Assembly: GCF_007859935.1 (NCBI RefSeq)
Contig: NZ_SJPO01000007.1
Coordinates: 62,001 to 126,000 of the forward strand
Source: Posidoniimonas polymericola
GTDB taxonomy: Bacteria > Planctomycetota > Planctomycetia > Pirellulales > Lacipirellulaceae
Reading direction: 5' to 3'
DNA length: 64,000 bases
Part shown: one piece after another, positions 41,866 through 51,417 of the stretch
Layout: each line of letters starts with the position of its first letter
Position numbering within the stretch: the first letter of the stretch is position 1
Notes under the pieces: model-generated
What the model was told of the DNA's origin: nothing
Databases searched by the model: none
The model's input: only the letters and a program-made list of their open reading frames with translations
Translations under genes and position numbers: made by a program

Positions 41866-44220
41866 ATGAATCGGATTCATGGAGTTGTCGCCCTCGTCCT
41901 GCTCGCCGGCGCCGCAGTCGCGGAATCGCCACGCGAAGCCCGCTTGTTCGACCAGGGGTGGCGCTTTGCAAAAGGCGACCACGCCGGCGCCGAGGCGCCC
42001 GACTGGGACGACGCCGCTTGGGACTCGGTCGACCTGCCGCACGACTGGACCATCGCCGGGCCGTTCAGCAAGGACAACCCAGCGGGCGGCGAGGGCGCGT
42101 TTTTGCCGACTGGCGTTTGCTGGTACCGCAAGTCGTTCCCGACGCCCGCCGACCTGGGCGACCGCCGCGTCTTCGTTGAGTTCGACGGCGTCATGGCCAA
42201 CAGCGACGTCTGGATCAATGGCGATCCCCTCGGCCACCGACCCAACGGCTACGTGAGCTTCCGTTACGAGCTGACTGAGCACCTGAATCCGGCTGGCGAG
42301 CAAAACGTGCTCGCCGTGCGGGCCGACACGTCCCAGCAGGTGGCGTCGCGGTGGTACACCGGCAGCGGCGTCTACCGGCACGTGCGGCTGGTCACCGTCG
42401 AGCCCGTGCACGTGGCCTACAACGGCGTTTACATCACCACACCGCAGGCGGAGGCCGAAGCCGCCACGGTCGCGTACCAGGTCGCGGTGCGGAACCACCG
42501 ACATGACGCACAAGACTTTGTCGTGCGTGCGACGGTGATCGGCCCCGATGGAGCCGAAGCAGCCGCTGCCGAGGCGAGCGGCGCGGTCCCAGCTGGCACG
42601 GTTGCCGAAGCAGGCGGCGAGTTGCCGCTAGCCAACCCGCGACGCTGGAGCGTGGACGCGCCGACGCTCTACACGCTCCGCACTGAGGTCGTCGTCAGTG
42701 GAAAAGTAGTCGACCGGGTTGAGACCGCCTTTGGAATCCGCAAGGCAGAGTTTCTCGCTGATTCTGGTTTCTGGCTGAACGGCGAGAACCTCAAACTCAA
42801 GGGCGTTTGCCTGCACCACGCGGGCGGCGCCCTGGGGGCCGCGGTCCCGCCCGGCTGGTGGGAGGACCGCCTCGCCAAGCTGAAAGAGCTGGGCGTGAAC
42901 GCGGTTCGCACCAGTCACAACCCGGTGGCGCCGGAGTTCCTCGACCTCTGCGACCGGCTCGGCATGATGGTAATGGACGAGTTCTTCGACTGCTGGGAAA
43001 TGGGCAAGCGGACCCACGACTACCACAAATACTTCGCCGAGTGGTCCGACCGCGATCTCCGAGACACCCTCGTCCGCGACCGGAACCACCCCTGCATCGT
43101 GCTCTACAGCGTCGGCAACGAGATCCGTGACACCCACAAGGAGGTCCAGGCGAAGCGGATTCTCCGCCGGCTGGTCGACACGTGCCACGAGGTCGACCCG
43201 ACCAGGCCGGTGACCCAGGGGCTCTTCCGGCCCAATGTGACCCACGACTACGACAACGGCCTAGCGGACATCCTCGACGTGATCGGCACCAATTACCGCG
43301 ACAGCGAGCTGCTGCAGGCGCACGTCGACGATCCGACGCGTAAAATCGTTGGCACCGAGCAGGGCCACGACCGCCGCACTTGGCTCGAGTGCCGCGACAA
43401 TCCCCAACACTCGGGCCAGTTCCTCTGGGTCGGGATCGACTACCTCGGCGAGTCCCGCCGCTGGCCGGTAACTACCTTCGACTTGGGTCTAATCGACCGA
43501 ACGGGCCACACGCACCCACGGGGATACGAGCGGCAGAGCTGGTGGAGCGATCGCCCCATGGTGCAGGCGTTCCGCCGCATCGCCCCGACCGAGAAAACCC
43601 CGACCGACCCCGGCTACGAGGTGGTCGAGTGGAAACGCCGTCAGGTGCTGTTCCCCGACTGGACGCCGCGGAACCAGGAGGCCCACGCCGAGCAGGTCGA
43701 GGTCTTCAGCAACTGCGAAGAGGTAGAGCTGCTGCTCAACGGCGAGTCACTGGCAGCGAAGAAGCTGCCGCGGGACGCGGGCCCACGTGCCTGGCGGGTG
43801 GACTACAAACCAGGCGAGCTGGTCGCCGTGGGCCGCACCGAGGAAGGTGAGACGGTCAAGCACGTACTCCGCACCGCTGGGTCGGCTGCGCGGATCGAGC
43901 TCGCTTGTCGCCAGGACGCGATCAAGCCGGGCTGGGAGCAGATGGCCGTCGTCGACGCCCGCATCGTCGATGAGCACGGCACGGTGCTGCCACGGGCTGA
44001 ACAGGAGATCGTGTTTAAGGTTTCAGGACCGGCCGAGGTGGTCGCAGTCGACAACGGCTCGATCGTCAGCCTCGAGCCGTTCCAGTCAGACCGCCGCACC
44101 ACGTTCCAGGGCCGGTGCGTCGCGTTCCTGCAGGCCGTAGGCGGCGCCGGCCAGGTCACCGTGACCGCCGACTCGCCTGGCCTTGCGTCTGGAAAAGTCA
44201 GATTTACTGTCGAGGAATAG
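41866..44220 (+). CDS. Glycoside hydrolase family 2 (beta-galactosidase-like)
   Basis: The protein is 784 residues with a signal peptide (RIHGVVALVLLAGAAVAES). The GH2 order is clear: sugar-binding jelly roll (about 25-190, DWDDAAWDSVDLPHDWTIAG; VWINGDPLGHRPNGY), immunoglobulin-like domain, and TIM barrel (about 295-560). The barrel has KGVCLHHAGGALGAA, RTSHNPVAPEFLDLCDRLGM, the acid/base Glu in YSVGNEIRD (near 419) and a probable nucleophile Glu in VGTEQGH (near 497). C-terminal DUF4982-like and Ig-like domains follow. It probably removes beta-galactosyl side chains of rhamnogalacturonan I; GH2 also holds mannosidases and glucuronidases, so the substrate is inferred. Confidence 0.93.
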   Translation: MNRIHGVVALVLLAGAAVAESPREARLFDQGWRFAKGDHAGAEAPDWDDAAWDSVDLPHDWTIAGPFSKDNPAGGEGAFLPTGVCWYRKSFPTPADLGDRRVFVEFDGVMANSDVWINGDPLGHRPNGYVSFRYELTEHLNPAGEQNVLAVRADTSQQVASRWYTGSGVYRHVRLVTVEPVHVAYNGVYITTPQAEAEAATVAYQVAVRNHRHDAQDFVVRATVIGPDGAEAAAAEASGAVPAGTVAEAGGELPLANPRRWSVDAPTLYTLRTEVVVSGKVVDRVETAFGIRKAEFLADSGFWLNGENLKLKGVCLHHAGGALGAAVPPGWWEDRLAKLKELGVNAVRTSHNPVAPEFLDLCDRLGMMVMDEFFDCWEMGKRTHDYHKYFAEWSDRDLRDTLVRDRNHPCIVLYSVGNEIRDTHKEVQAKRILRRLVDTCHEVDPTRPVTQGLFRPNVTHDYDNGLADILDVIGTNYRDSELLQAHVDDPTRKIVGTEQGHDRRTWLECRDNPQHSGQFLWVGIDYLGESRRWPVTTFDLGLIDRTGHTHPRGYERQSWWSDRPMVQAFRRIAPTEKTPTDPGYEVVEWKRRQVLFPDWTPRNQEAHAEQVEVFSNCEEVELLLNGESLAAKKLPRDAGPRAWRVDYKPGELVAVGRTEEGETVKHVLRTAGSAARIELACRQDAIKPGWEQMAVVDARIVDEHGTVLPRAEQEIVFKVSGPAEVVAVDNGSIVSLEPFQSDRRTTFQGRCVAFLQAVGGAGQVTVTADSPGLASGKVRFTVEE

Positions 44221-44257
44221 CCCGCCGGGCGGGTGAGGGCGGAACGCCGTTCCTGCG

Positions 44258-46243
44258 TCATCTTCCGTGTTGGGGACGCACCGGCTCCGCGTCTGTGAGC
44301 AGCTCGGCAAGGCCGGGCAGGTTCGCCCGGATCCCGTCTACGACGCACGCCGCCAGCATCTCGGCGCCGAGATCGTTGTGGTGCGTGCCATCCTGAAAGA
44401 TGTCGGAGACCCGGCTGCCCAGCACCCGGTACAGCTCGCGGCTGCGGGCGTGCAGGTCGATCAGCGGGATCTGCTCCTCGGCCGCCAGGTCCCGCATCGT
44501 CTGGGGGTAGGCGCCGAGCGTGTCTTGCTCGATCCCCGACTTCCGCTCCATCGAGGTCACTAGGACCGGCGCGGCGCCCCGCTCCCTCGCCGCAACGACC
44601 AGCCGGCGGAGGTCTTCCCGGTAACGCTGGACGGCGTCGTCGCGTTTGCTCTTCATGTCGTTGTGGCCGAACTGGATGAGTAGCCAATCGCCCGGCTGCA
44701 CCGAGTAGAGGATCTTGTCGCACCGCCCCCGCGACCACGACGCGGCGATCGTTTCCCCCGACTCGGAGTGGTTCGCGACCGCGGCGTTCGACCCGAAGTA
44801 GCGCGGCAGCTTCTGACCCCAGCTCGCCCACGGCGCCACGTACTGGTCGGCCACGGTCGAGTCGCCCAGCAGGTAAACGGTTGGCACGGCAGGCGCCGGC
44901 AGCACCTCTAGCTTGGCGACGCTAGGATTCTCTCCGTAGAAGCGAAGCGACAAGCGGCTGTCCCAAGCGACGCTCTCGGATTCTTCTTCGCGCGGTTTCA
45001 GCCTTACCTGCTTTCCGTGGGGCAGCACTTTGGTGCGGGTGTTGACCAAGAATTCTTTGGTCTCGAACTGCCCCGCCTGCAGCCGGACCTCGTCGGTCAT
45101 CCTCCGCCGCAGTTCACACTCGACGCTTGTGGCCGATGGCCTGGTCGGGCTGCCGAAGGTCACCCGCACCAAGTGGTTCCTATCGGGAACGATAATCGAC
45201 AGCATAAACTCGGCATCGCTTGAAACCGATCCAGCGCGGTCGCCAGACGGGAACGTGAGCTTCGAAGTGTTTAGGAAACCGTACCCGTGCTCATCCGAGT
45301 ACGCAACGGCCTCGTTCAGGCCAGTGAACCCAGCTTCCGGCTCGGCAACGCCAAAGTCTAGCCGCGCTGCCGGTTCGTTGGACGGTGGCAGCAGGAACTG
45401 TTTGAGATCGTGATCGTTGAGGCCGCGAATGCCCGCGACGACGCAGGCGGCATTGAGCTTGGCGCCCGCCTCGCTGGTGTGGGTGTGGTCGGTGGGCGTG
45501 AAGTAGGTGGCCTGGACCTCGGCCTGCCCGGTCTCGTCGTACCGGTCGGCGACGATTGTGTTGAGGTCGACGAAGTCGGCGCCGGCCTGCGCGGCCGCAT
45601 CCTTGGCCCATTGGCCGTAGTCGCCACCCGCGCGGACGACATGCCCTTCACGCCACTGGTCGCGGGGAATGGGCGAGAGCACGATCGGCGTTGCGCCCTT
45701 CTGCTTCGTTTCGGCGATGTACTTTCGCAGGTACCAGCCGTAGCTGTGCACGGTCTGGTGCTTGCCAGTCATGACCACCGTGCCCTCGCGGACGTCGTCG
45801 CCGTTTCCCGGCAGCGACGCCCTGGGGCGGTCGCTTTCGAACAGCTTGCCGCCGTCGTTGTGGCCGAACTGCATGAGCACGTAATCGCCTGGCTGGATTT
45901 GGTCGAGGGTCTTCGCCCACAGCCCTTCGGTGAGATACGTGCGGCTGCTCCGCCCGCCGAGCGCCCGGTTCTCGACCACGAGCCGGTTGAGATCGAAGTG
46001 CGACTGCAGCACCTGGCCCCAGCCCCACAGGCCGCCGTCTCCCTTGCCGCTGCCGTTTTTGACGGTCGAGTCTCCGATCAGAAACAGCGTAGCCGGACGG
46101 GGCGGTGCGCTGGCGGTTTGGTTGCCTTGCGTCCCAGTGTCCGCTGCCGAGGCGGAAGGCGCTGCAAGGAGCACCCCAGCCGCGAGTCCAAAGAAGCCGG
46201 CGAGTAGGGAAACGCGAGAAGCGATAGTCGGGTGTTGTAACAT
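44258..46243 (-). CDS. Double SGNH-hydrolase rhamnogalacturonan acetylesterase
   Basis: ATG 46243 starts a good signal peptide (SLLAGFFGLAAGVLLAAPSA); longer frames lack one. The 661-residue protein has two complete SGNH esterase domains. The first carries GDSTVKNG, QFGHNDGGK and DHTHTSEAG; the second carries GDSTVADQ, QFGHNDMKSK and DGTHHNDLG. A beta-sandwich (about 290-430) lies between them. Each domain keeps the Ser, Asn, Asp and His catalytic positions. The CE12-like sequences point to removal of acetyl groups from rhamnogalacturonan. It is transcribed against the neighbouring GH2 and divergently from the GH106 gene. Two active domains in one chain are unusual. Confidence 0.9.
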   Translation of the reverse strand: MLQHPTIASRVSLLAGFFGLAAGVLLAAPSASAADTGTQGNQTASAPPRPATLFLIGDSTVKNGSGKGDGGLWGWGQVLQSHFDLNRLVVENRALGGRSSRTYLTEGLWAKTLDQIQPGDYVLMQFGHNDGGKLFESDRPRASLPGNGDDVREGTVVMTGKHQTVHSYGWYLRKYIAETKQKGATPIVLSPIPRDQWREGHVVRAGGDYGQWAKDAAAQAGADFVDLNTIVADRYDETGQAEVQATYFTPTDHTHTSEAGAKLNAACVVAGIRGLNDHDLKQFLLPPSNEPAARLDFGVAEPEAGFTGLNEAVAYSDEHGYGFLNTSKLTFPSGDRAGSVSSDAEFMLSIIVPDRNHLVRVTFGSPTRPSATSVECELRRRMTDEVRLQAGQFETKEFLVNTRTKVLPHGKQVRLKPREEESESVAWDSRLSLRFYGENPSVAKLEVLPAPAVPTVYLLGDSTVADQYVAPWASWGQKLPRYFGSNAAVANHSESGETIAASWSRGRCDKILYSVQPGDWLLIQFGHNDMKSKRDDAVQRYREDLRRLVVAARERGAAPVLVTSMERKSGIEQDTLGAYPQTMRDLAAEEQIPLIDLHARSRELYRVLGSRVSDIFQDGTHHNDLGAEMLAACVVDGIRANLPGLAELLTDAEPVRPQHGR

Positions 46244-46633
46244 CGGTAGGCGGTAGGATTGATGGCGATTCGCGCGACGCCGAAGGCAAACGATTCGAAG
46301 CGAATCAGCGTAGCACGCAGGCGACGCGACCGGAAACGCTGGTGCGGAATTGCCAGACCGCTTGCGGAATAGGGGCGGGCAATTGCGGAATCGTGCCGAG
46401 TGCCTGCGGACCCTTGCAGTGTTGCCGGGGTAACATAGGTGGTCGATCGGCCTACGCTCATCACGCTGCCGCAGGGCGCCATTGCGGTCCCTCACCGGGT
46501 AGACTTCAGGCAGCGGACGGGGGGCGCCGCAGGCGAGTTGCCGCCGCGTTGCACGGCGCCGCTTACGCAAACTCATCAACATGTAACGCGTTGTCGGCCG
46601 GATCGGCAGGCAAGACGCCACAGGAATGCTGCT
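46244..46633. other. Divergent intergenic region between esterase and GH106 genes
   Basis: This 390-base stretch holds the upstream regions of two divergent secreted-enzyme genes. An open frame on the plus strand from 46439 joins the GH106 gene but has non-protein-like composition. I see no clear operator, riboswitch or strong promoter here. Confidence 0.4.
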
Positions 46634-49327
46634 TTGACTGCTCATCTATTCAAGTATGCCGCGGCGTTGCTGCTGGCGCTGGCTCCCGCGGTGGTCGCTC
46701 CTGCACAAGAGGACGCGGCGTCTTTTGAGTGGCCCGAGGCGACCCAGACCGCGCGTCCCTGGACCCGCTGGTGGTGGCACGGCTCGGCTGTGGACGCCGA
46801 GAACCTGACGCGGTTGCTCGAGGAGTACCACTCGGTTGGCATCGGCGGGGTAGAAATCACCTGCATCTACGGCGTGCAGGACAATGACGACCGCGACCTC
46901 CAGTACCGTTCGGCAGAGTGGGTCAAGGCCGTGCAGCACGTTATCGCCGAGGCCGAGCGGCTCGGGATGGGGGTCGACATCCCGGCCGGGTCGGGCTGGC
47001 GGATGGGAGGGCCCAACCAGACGGCGGATCTAGCGAACTCTCGGCTGGTGCTAGACACAAGGAAGTGCGTCGGTCCGAGTGAGTTCGCCTACGACAGCAG
47101 CCGCGTCACGCTGCAGGCCGCCACCGCGCAGTCGGCCGGGGGCGAGGTCGTCAACCTGACCGACAAGATCAGGGATGGCCGGATCGAGTGGGACGTGCCG
47201 GCCGGCGACTGGACGATCACCACCGCTGGTTACCGCTGGGCCGGTGACAAGGTCAAACGCCCTGGGCCAGGCGGCGAGGGCCTGAACATCAACCCGTTCT
47301 GGCGCCGCTCGGTCGACGCCTTCCTGACCGACTTTGGCTCGACGCTCGACCAGCTCCCCGGCATCCGCGCGCAGTTCCACGACTCTTTTGAGTACGAGGG
47401 CGACTGGCAGCCCGAGTTCTTCGCGGAGTTCTACGAGCGCCGCGGCTACCGGCTTGAGGAGCACCTCGAAGAGCTTTCCGGCGAGGGCGAGGCCGACCTT
47501 GTCGCGAGGGTTAAGTGCGACTACCGCGAGACGCTGGCCGACCTGGTTCGCGACGACCTAGTGAAGCCGTGGGTCGACTGGTCGCACGAGCACGGCATGC
47601 TCGCCCGCAATCAGTCGCACGGCTCGCCCGCCAACTGGCTGGACCTGTACGCCGCGTGCGACATCCCGGAGACCGAGAGCTTCGGCCGGCTGCACGGTGG
47701 CGATGCGAAGATCATGGCGCTGAAGTTTGCGTCGTCCGCGGCCAACGTGGCGGGGAAACCGTTGACCTCGAGTGAGAGCGCAACGTGGCTCGACGAGCAC
47801 TTCCATGTCACGCTCGCGGAGGTCAAGCAACTGGTCGATCGCCAGATCCTCAGCGGCGTTAACCACCTGTTCTACCACGGCACGGCCTACTCGCCCGCCG
47901 ACGCCGCCTGGCCCGGCTGGCTGTTCTACGCGTCGACCCAGGTGAACCCACAGAACCCGATCTGGCGCGACTTGCCGAGCCTCAACCAGTACATTACCCG
48001 CTGCCAATCGCTGCTGCAGTCGTCTCAGCCCGACAACGACGTGCTGCTCTACTGGCCGCTGCACGACTTCTGGCACGACCCGAACGGGCTGCGGAAGGAT
48101 GTGCGCGTGCACAATTTCGAGCGCTGGTTCGAGGGCCATCCGTGCGGCGACGCCGCCGAGGCGCTCGACCACCACGGCTGCACGTTCGACTTCATCTCCG
48201 ACGCGCTGCTGCAGCAATGCGAAGCAGCCGGCGACAACCGCATCAAGGCCCCCGGCGCCGGCTACCGGGCGGTGGTCGTGCCGCGGACCGAGCACATGCC
48301 GCTCGCGACACTCACCAAGCTGGTCGAGCTGGCCGAGTCCGGCTGCCCCGTGCTGGTCGAGGGGGGAGTCCCCACTAGCCCTCCTGGGCTCAAGGGCGCA
48401 GAATCGCAAGGCGAGTGGGCGGCCCACCGCCGTGAGTTCAACGATCTGGCCAGGCGTCTAAGCAAGGCCACCACTGTCGGCGACGACCTCACGACGCTAC
48501 TCGATAAGGCGCCGCTTCGTCTGGAGCCGTGGGCGGCTGAATCCGGGCTTAAGTTCCTTCGCAAGCGTCACGATCGCGGCGTGCTCTACTTCCTCAGCAA
48601 CACGACCGACAAGGCCGTCGACGAGTGGATCAATCCCGCGGCTGCCGGAGAGCAGGTGCTGCTGGTTGATCCGACGTCCGGGCAGGCGGGCGGAGCCGCT
48701 GTCCGGGGCAAGTTGGTCCGTATTCAAGTGCCTGCGGGCGAGTCGTTATTCCTGATTGCGGCCGGCAAGCCTTCGGGCGCCACCGCGTGGCAGTATGATG
48801 AACCAGCGGGCGATCCAATCACGCTCGCTGGCGATTGGAAGGTAGAGTACGTCACCGGCGGCCCAAGCCTGCCGGAGTCTTTCGCGAGCACCAGCGGCCC
48901 GCAGCCGTGGACCGACACGGATGACCCGGCGGCAGAGGTGTTCGGCGGGGCCGCGCGGTACACGCACGTGTTTAGTGCGCCGGAGCAGGCCGTAGGGACC
49001 GCCTGTCGGCTCTGCCTGGGCGAGGTCTTCGGCAGCGCGCGAGTCGCTTTGAACGGCGACAGCCAGGGCGTGCTGCTGGGGCCGGACTATTGCCTCACGC
49101 TCGAGGGTCTGAGGCCTGGCCGAAACAGGCTCGAGATCGAAGTCACAGGCGTGGCCGCCAACCGTATCCGCGACCTCGACCGCCGTGGCGTCGCGTGGCG
49201 GATCTTCAAGGACATCAACCTGGTGACCATCAAGTACCGCAAGTTCGACGCCTCGGGCTGGCCGGTCGAGCCGATGGGGCTCGCCGGGCCGGTCACCCTG
49301 ACCCCGCTGCGCGACCCTGCCGAGTGA
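46634..49327 (+). CDS. Alpha-L-rhamnosidase-like, glycoside hydrolase family 106
   Basis: A TTG start at 46634 is proposed: AGGA lies at 46622-46625, and the resulting 897-residue protein begins with a signal peptide (AHLFKYAAALLLALAPAVVA) missed by the longer ATG-led frame. The family signature is PWTRWWWHGSAVDAENLTRL followed by EEYHSVGIGGVEITCIYGVQ. MGVDIPAGSGWRMGGPNQTA, HDSFEYEGDWQPEF and SESATWLDEHFHVTLAEVK follow, as in GH106 rhamnosidases that cut rhamnose from rhamnogalacturonan. A C-terminal galactose-binding-like domain (about 770-890) is present. It lies 69 bases before the PL11 gene on the same strand. Confidence 0.9.
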   Translation: MTAHLFKYAAALLLALAPAVVAPAQEDAASFEWPEATQTARPWTRWWWHGSAVDAENLTRLLEEYHSVGIGGVEITCIYGVQDNDDRDLQYRSAEWVKAVQHVIAEAERLGMGVDIPAGSGWRMGGPNQTADLANSRLVLDTRKCVGPSEFAYDSSRVTLQAATAQSAGGEVVNLTDKIRDGRIEWDVPAGDWTITTAGYRWAGDKVKRPGPGGEGLNINPFWRRSVDAFLTDFGSTLDQLPGIRAQFHDSFEYEGDWQPEFFAEFYERRGYRLEEHLEELSGEGEADLVARVKCDYRETLADLVRDDLVKPWVDWSHEHGMLARNQSHGSPANWLDLYAACDIPETESFGRLHGGDAKIMALKFASSAANVAGKPLTSSESATWLDEHFHVTLAEVKQLVDRQILSGVNHLFYHGTAYSPADAAWPGWLFYASTQVNPQNPIWRDLPSLNQYITRCQSLLQSSQPDNDVLLYWPLHDFWHDPNGLRKDVRVHNFERWFEGHPCGDAAEALDHHGCTFDFISDALLQQCEAAGDNRIKAPGAGYRAVVVPRTEHMPLATLTKLVELAESGCPVLVEGGVPTSPPGLKGAESQGEWAAHRREFNDLARRLSKATTVGDDLTTLLDKAPLRLEPWAAESGLKFLRKRHDRGVLYFLSNTTDKAVDEWINPAAAGEQVLLVDPTSGQAGGAAVRGKLVRIQVPAGESLFLIAAGKPSGATAWQYDEPAGDPITLAGDWKVEYVTGGPSLPESFASTSGPQPWTDTDDPAAEVFGGAARYTHVFSAPEQAVGTACRLCLGEVFGSARVALNGDSQGVLLGPDYCLTLEGLRPGRNRLEIEVTGVAANRIRDLDRRGVAWRIFKDINLVTIKYRKFDASGWPVEPMGLAGPVTLTPLRDPAE

Positions 49328-49395
49328 TGCGTGGCAGCGACTGCCGACCTCCCGCCAACGCTTCCGGCGTTTGCCGACCTACTGAAAGGCGAATC

Positions 49396-51333
49396 ATGAC
49401 TCGCTTCCCCTCCACCCTGGCAGCCCTGCTCACCCTCTGTGCGACGGTTACGGCCGAGCGGCAGGCAGAGCACGTTACCCGCGGCCTGGTCGCGGTGCGG
49501 GCGGAGGGCGAGCGCGTGTTCGCCGGCTGGCGGCTGCTCGCGTCCGACCCGCCCGGCGTCGGCTTCAACCTCTACCGGGTCACCGAGAGCGGTGAACGCG
49601 AGCTGGTCAACGACTCGCCGTTGCTGGGCCCTACCAGCACGTGGGACGCGAACGCGGGTGACGCGGTGGGCTACGAGGTCAGCGCGGTTTATGCCGGGGC
49701 CGAAGAGCCTCGCTCCGCCACGGCGCCCCTCTGGGAGCACGATTACCTGGAGATCCCGATCGACCCGATCGACGGCTACCGCCCCGGTGACGCCTCGGTT
49801 GGCGACCTCGACGGCGACGGGCAGTTCGAGATCGTGCTGCACCAGACTTCGCGCGGCCGCGACAACGGTTCGGCCGGCGTCACCGGCGAGCCGGTGCTCG
49901 ATGCGTACCGGCTCGACGGCACACGGTTGTGGCGGATCAACCTCGGCAAGAACATCCGCGAGGGGCAGCACTACACACAATTCATGGTCTACGACCTCGA
50001 CGGTGACGGCCGTGCCGAGGTCGCCTGCAAGACCGCCGACGGCACGACCGACGGCCAGGGCAAGGTTATCGGCGACCCCGACAAGGACTGGCGGACGCTC
50101 GAGGAGGGCTCGCAGCGCAACGGCCGCATCCTCGACGGCCCGGAATACTTTACGATCTTCGACGGCCAGACCGGCGCCGCGCTCGCCACGGCCGACTTTG
50201 TGCCGGACCGAGATCCGATCGACGGCTGGGGCGGTATCGGCGGCAACGCCGGCAACGACTCCTACGGCAACCGCTGCGACCGCTTCCTGGCCGGGGTCGC
50301 GTACCTGGACGGCGAGCGGCCGAGCGTCGTGATGAGCCGCGGCGTCTACGGACGCACGGCGATTACTGCCTGGGACTGGCGGGACGGCAAGCTGTCGATC
50401 CGCTGGAAGTTCGACACCGGACCGAGCCGGCCCCCGTACCGCGACGCCTCGCCCTACGCGGGGATGGGGGGCCACGGCCTGTCGGTCGGCGACATCGACG
50501 CCGACGGCCGCGACGAGATTGTCTACCAGGCGATGGTGGTCGACGACAACGGCGAGGGGCTCTACTCGACCGGCCTGCGGCACGGCGACGCCATGTACCT
50601 CACCGACATCGACCCCGAACGTCCCGGCCAGGAAGTGTTCACCATCCAGGAGAACGAAGAGCACGCCGAGCGGTTTCAGACGCCGGCAATCGCGATGCGC
50701 GACGCCCAGAGCGGCGAGCTGCTGTGGCAGTTCAGCCCCACGGTCGACGCGCCGACCGGCATGGCGGCCGACATCGACCCGCGGTTCCGCGGCCTAGAGA
50801 TGTGGGGTGGGCCCGGTGGGCTCCGCGATGTGCACGGCGAAGAGATTGGCGCCGCTCCGCGCAACTCAAGGTGGTGCGTCTGGTGGGACGGCGACCCCCA
50901 GCGGGAGCTTTTCTCACCAGGACGCGGCGCGTTCCGCGGCCGACCCGGGAGCCAACAGGCGGGGCAGGCCACCCGGCGGCCGCCCCGCAACTGGCGGTGG
51001 CCCGCGACGACGCGGGTCACCAAGTGGGATTGGGAGAACAAACGCGACGAGGTGATCTACGAGTGCGACGGCATCGCCACCGAGCCCGGCCCGGCGCTGC
51101 AGGGGGACCTGCTCGGCGACTGGCGCGAGGAGCTGCTGCTGGTTTCGCCCGACCGCCAATCTCTCCGCCTGTATACCACGACCATCCCAACCGAATACCG
51201 CCTGTCAACGCTTTTGCAGGACCCGCAGTACCGGCTTGGCCTGGTGTGGCAGAATGTGGTTTACAACAAGCCGCCGCAGCCGAGCTTCTTCTTGGCCGAC
51301 AAGCTCGAACCGGCGCCTCAGCCGGCAGAGTAA
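49396..51333 (+). CDS. Rhamnogalacturonan lyase, polysaccharide lyase family 11
   Basis: This 645-residue secreted protein starts at ATG 49396 after GAAAGGCG, with a signal peptide (FPSTLAALLTLCATVTAERQ). The PL11 eight-bladed propeller is visible as repeated calcium-binding loops: VGDLDGDGQFEIVLHQTSRG, YDLDGDGRAEVACKTADGTT, VGDIDADGRDEIVYQAMVVD, plus EQVTRG-like start VTRGLVAVRAEGERVFAGWR and GGPGGLRDVHGEEIG. It cuts the rhamnogalacturonan-I backbone by beta-elimination. Together with the neighbouring GH106, GH2, acetylesterase and symporter it defines an RG-I degradation locus. Confidence 0.95.
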   Translation: MTRFPSTLAALLTLCATVTAERQAEHVTRGLVAVRAEGERVFAGWRLLASDPPGVGFNLYRVTESGERELVNDSPLLGPTSTWDANAGDAVGYEVSAVYAGAEEPRSATAPLWEHDYLEIPIDPIDGYRPGDASVGDLDGDGQFEIVLHQTSRGRDNGSAGVTGEPVLDAYRLDGTRLWRINLGKNIREGQHYTQFMVYDLDGDGRAEVACKTADGTTDGQGKVIGDPDKDWRTLEEGSQRNGRILDGPEYFTIFDGQTGAALATADFVPDRDPIDGWGGIGGNAGNDSYGNRCDRFLAGVAYLDGERPSVVMSRGVYGRTAITAWDWRDGKLSIRWKFDTGPSRPPYRDASPYAGMGGHGLSVGDIDADGRDEIVYQAMVVDDNGEGLYSTGLRHGDAMYLTDIDPERPGQEVFTIQENEEHAERFQTPAIAMRDAQSGELLWQFSPTVDAPTGMAADIDPRFRGLEMWGGPGGLRDVHGEEIGAAPRNSRWCVWWDGDPQRELFSPGRGAFRGRPGSQQAGQATRRPPRNWRWPATTRVTKWDWENKRDEVIYECDGIATEPGPALQGDLLGDWREELLLVSPDRQSLRLYTTTIPTEYRLSTLLQDPQYRLGLVWQNVVYNKPPQPSFFLADKLEPAPQPAE

Positions 51334-51417
51334 GGGGAATTCGCGACGCTTGCCAGCGGGCTCGTGTGTCGGCGAGAATGGCTCCGAACCGAGCCCGCCC
51401 CCGAATCCGCCCGCCGT

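Noticed and set aside
44221-44257. CCCGCC/GGCGGG inverted repeat between convergent GH2 and esterase genes
   Set aside because: Too short and lacks a T tract or loop; could be chance in GC-rich DNA.
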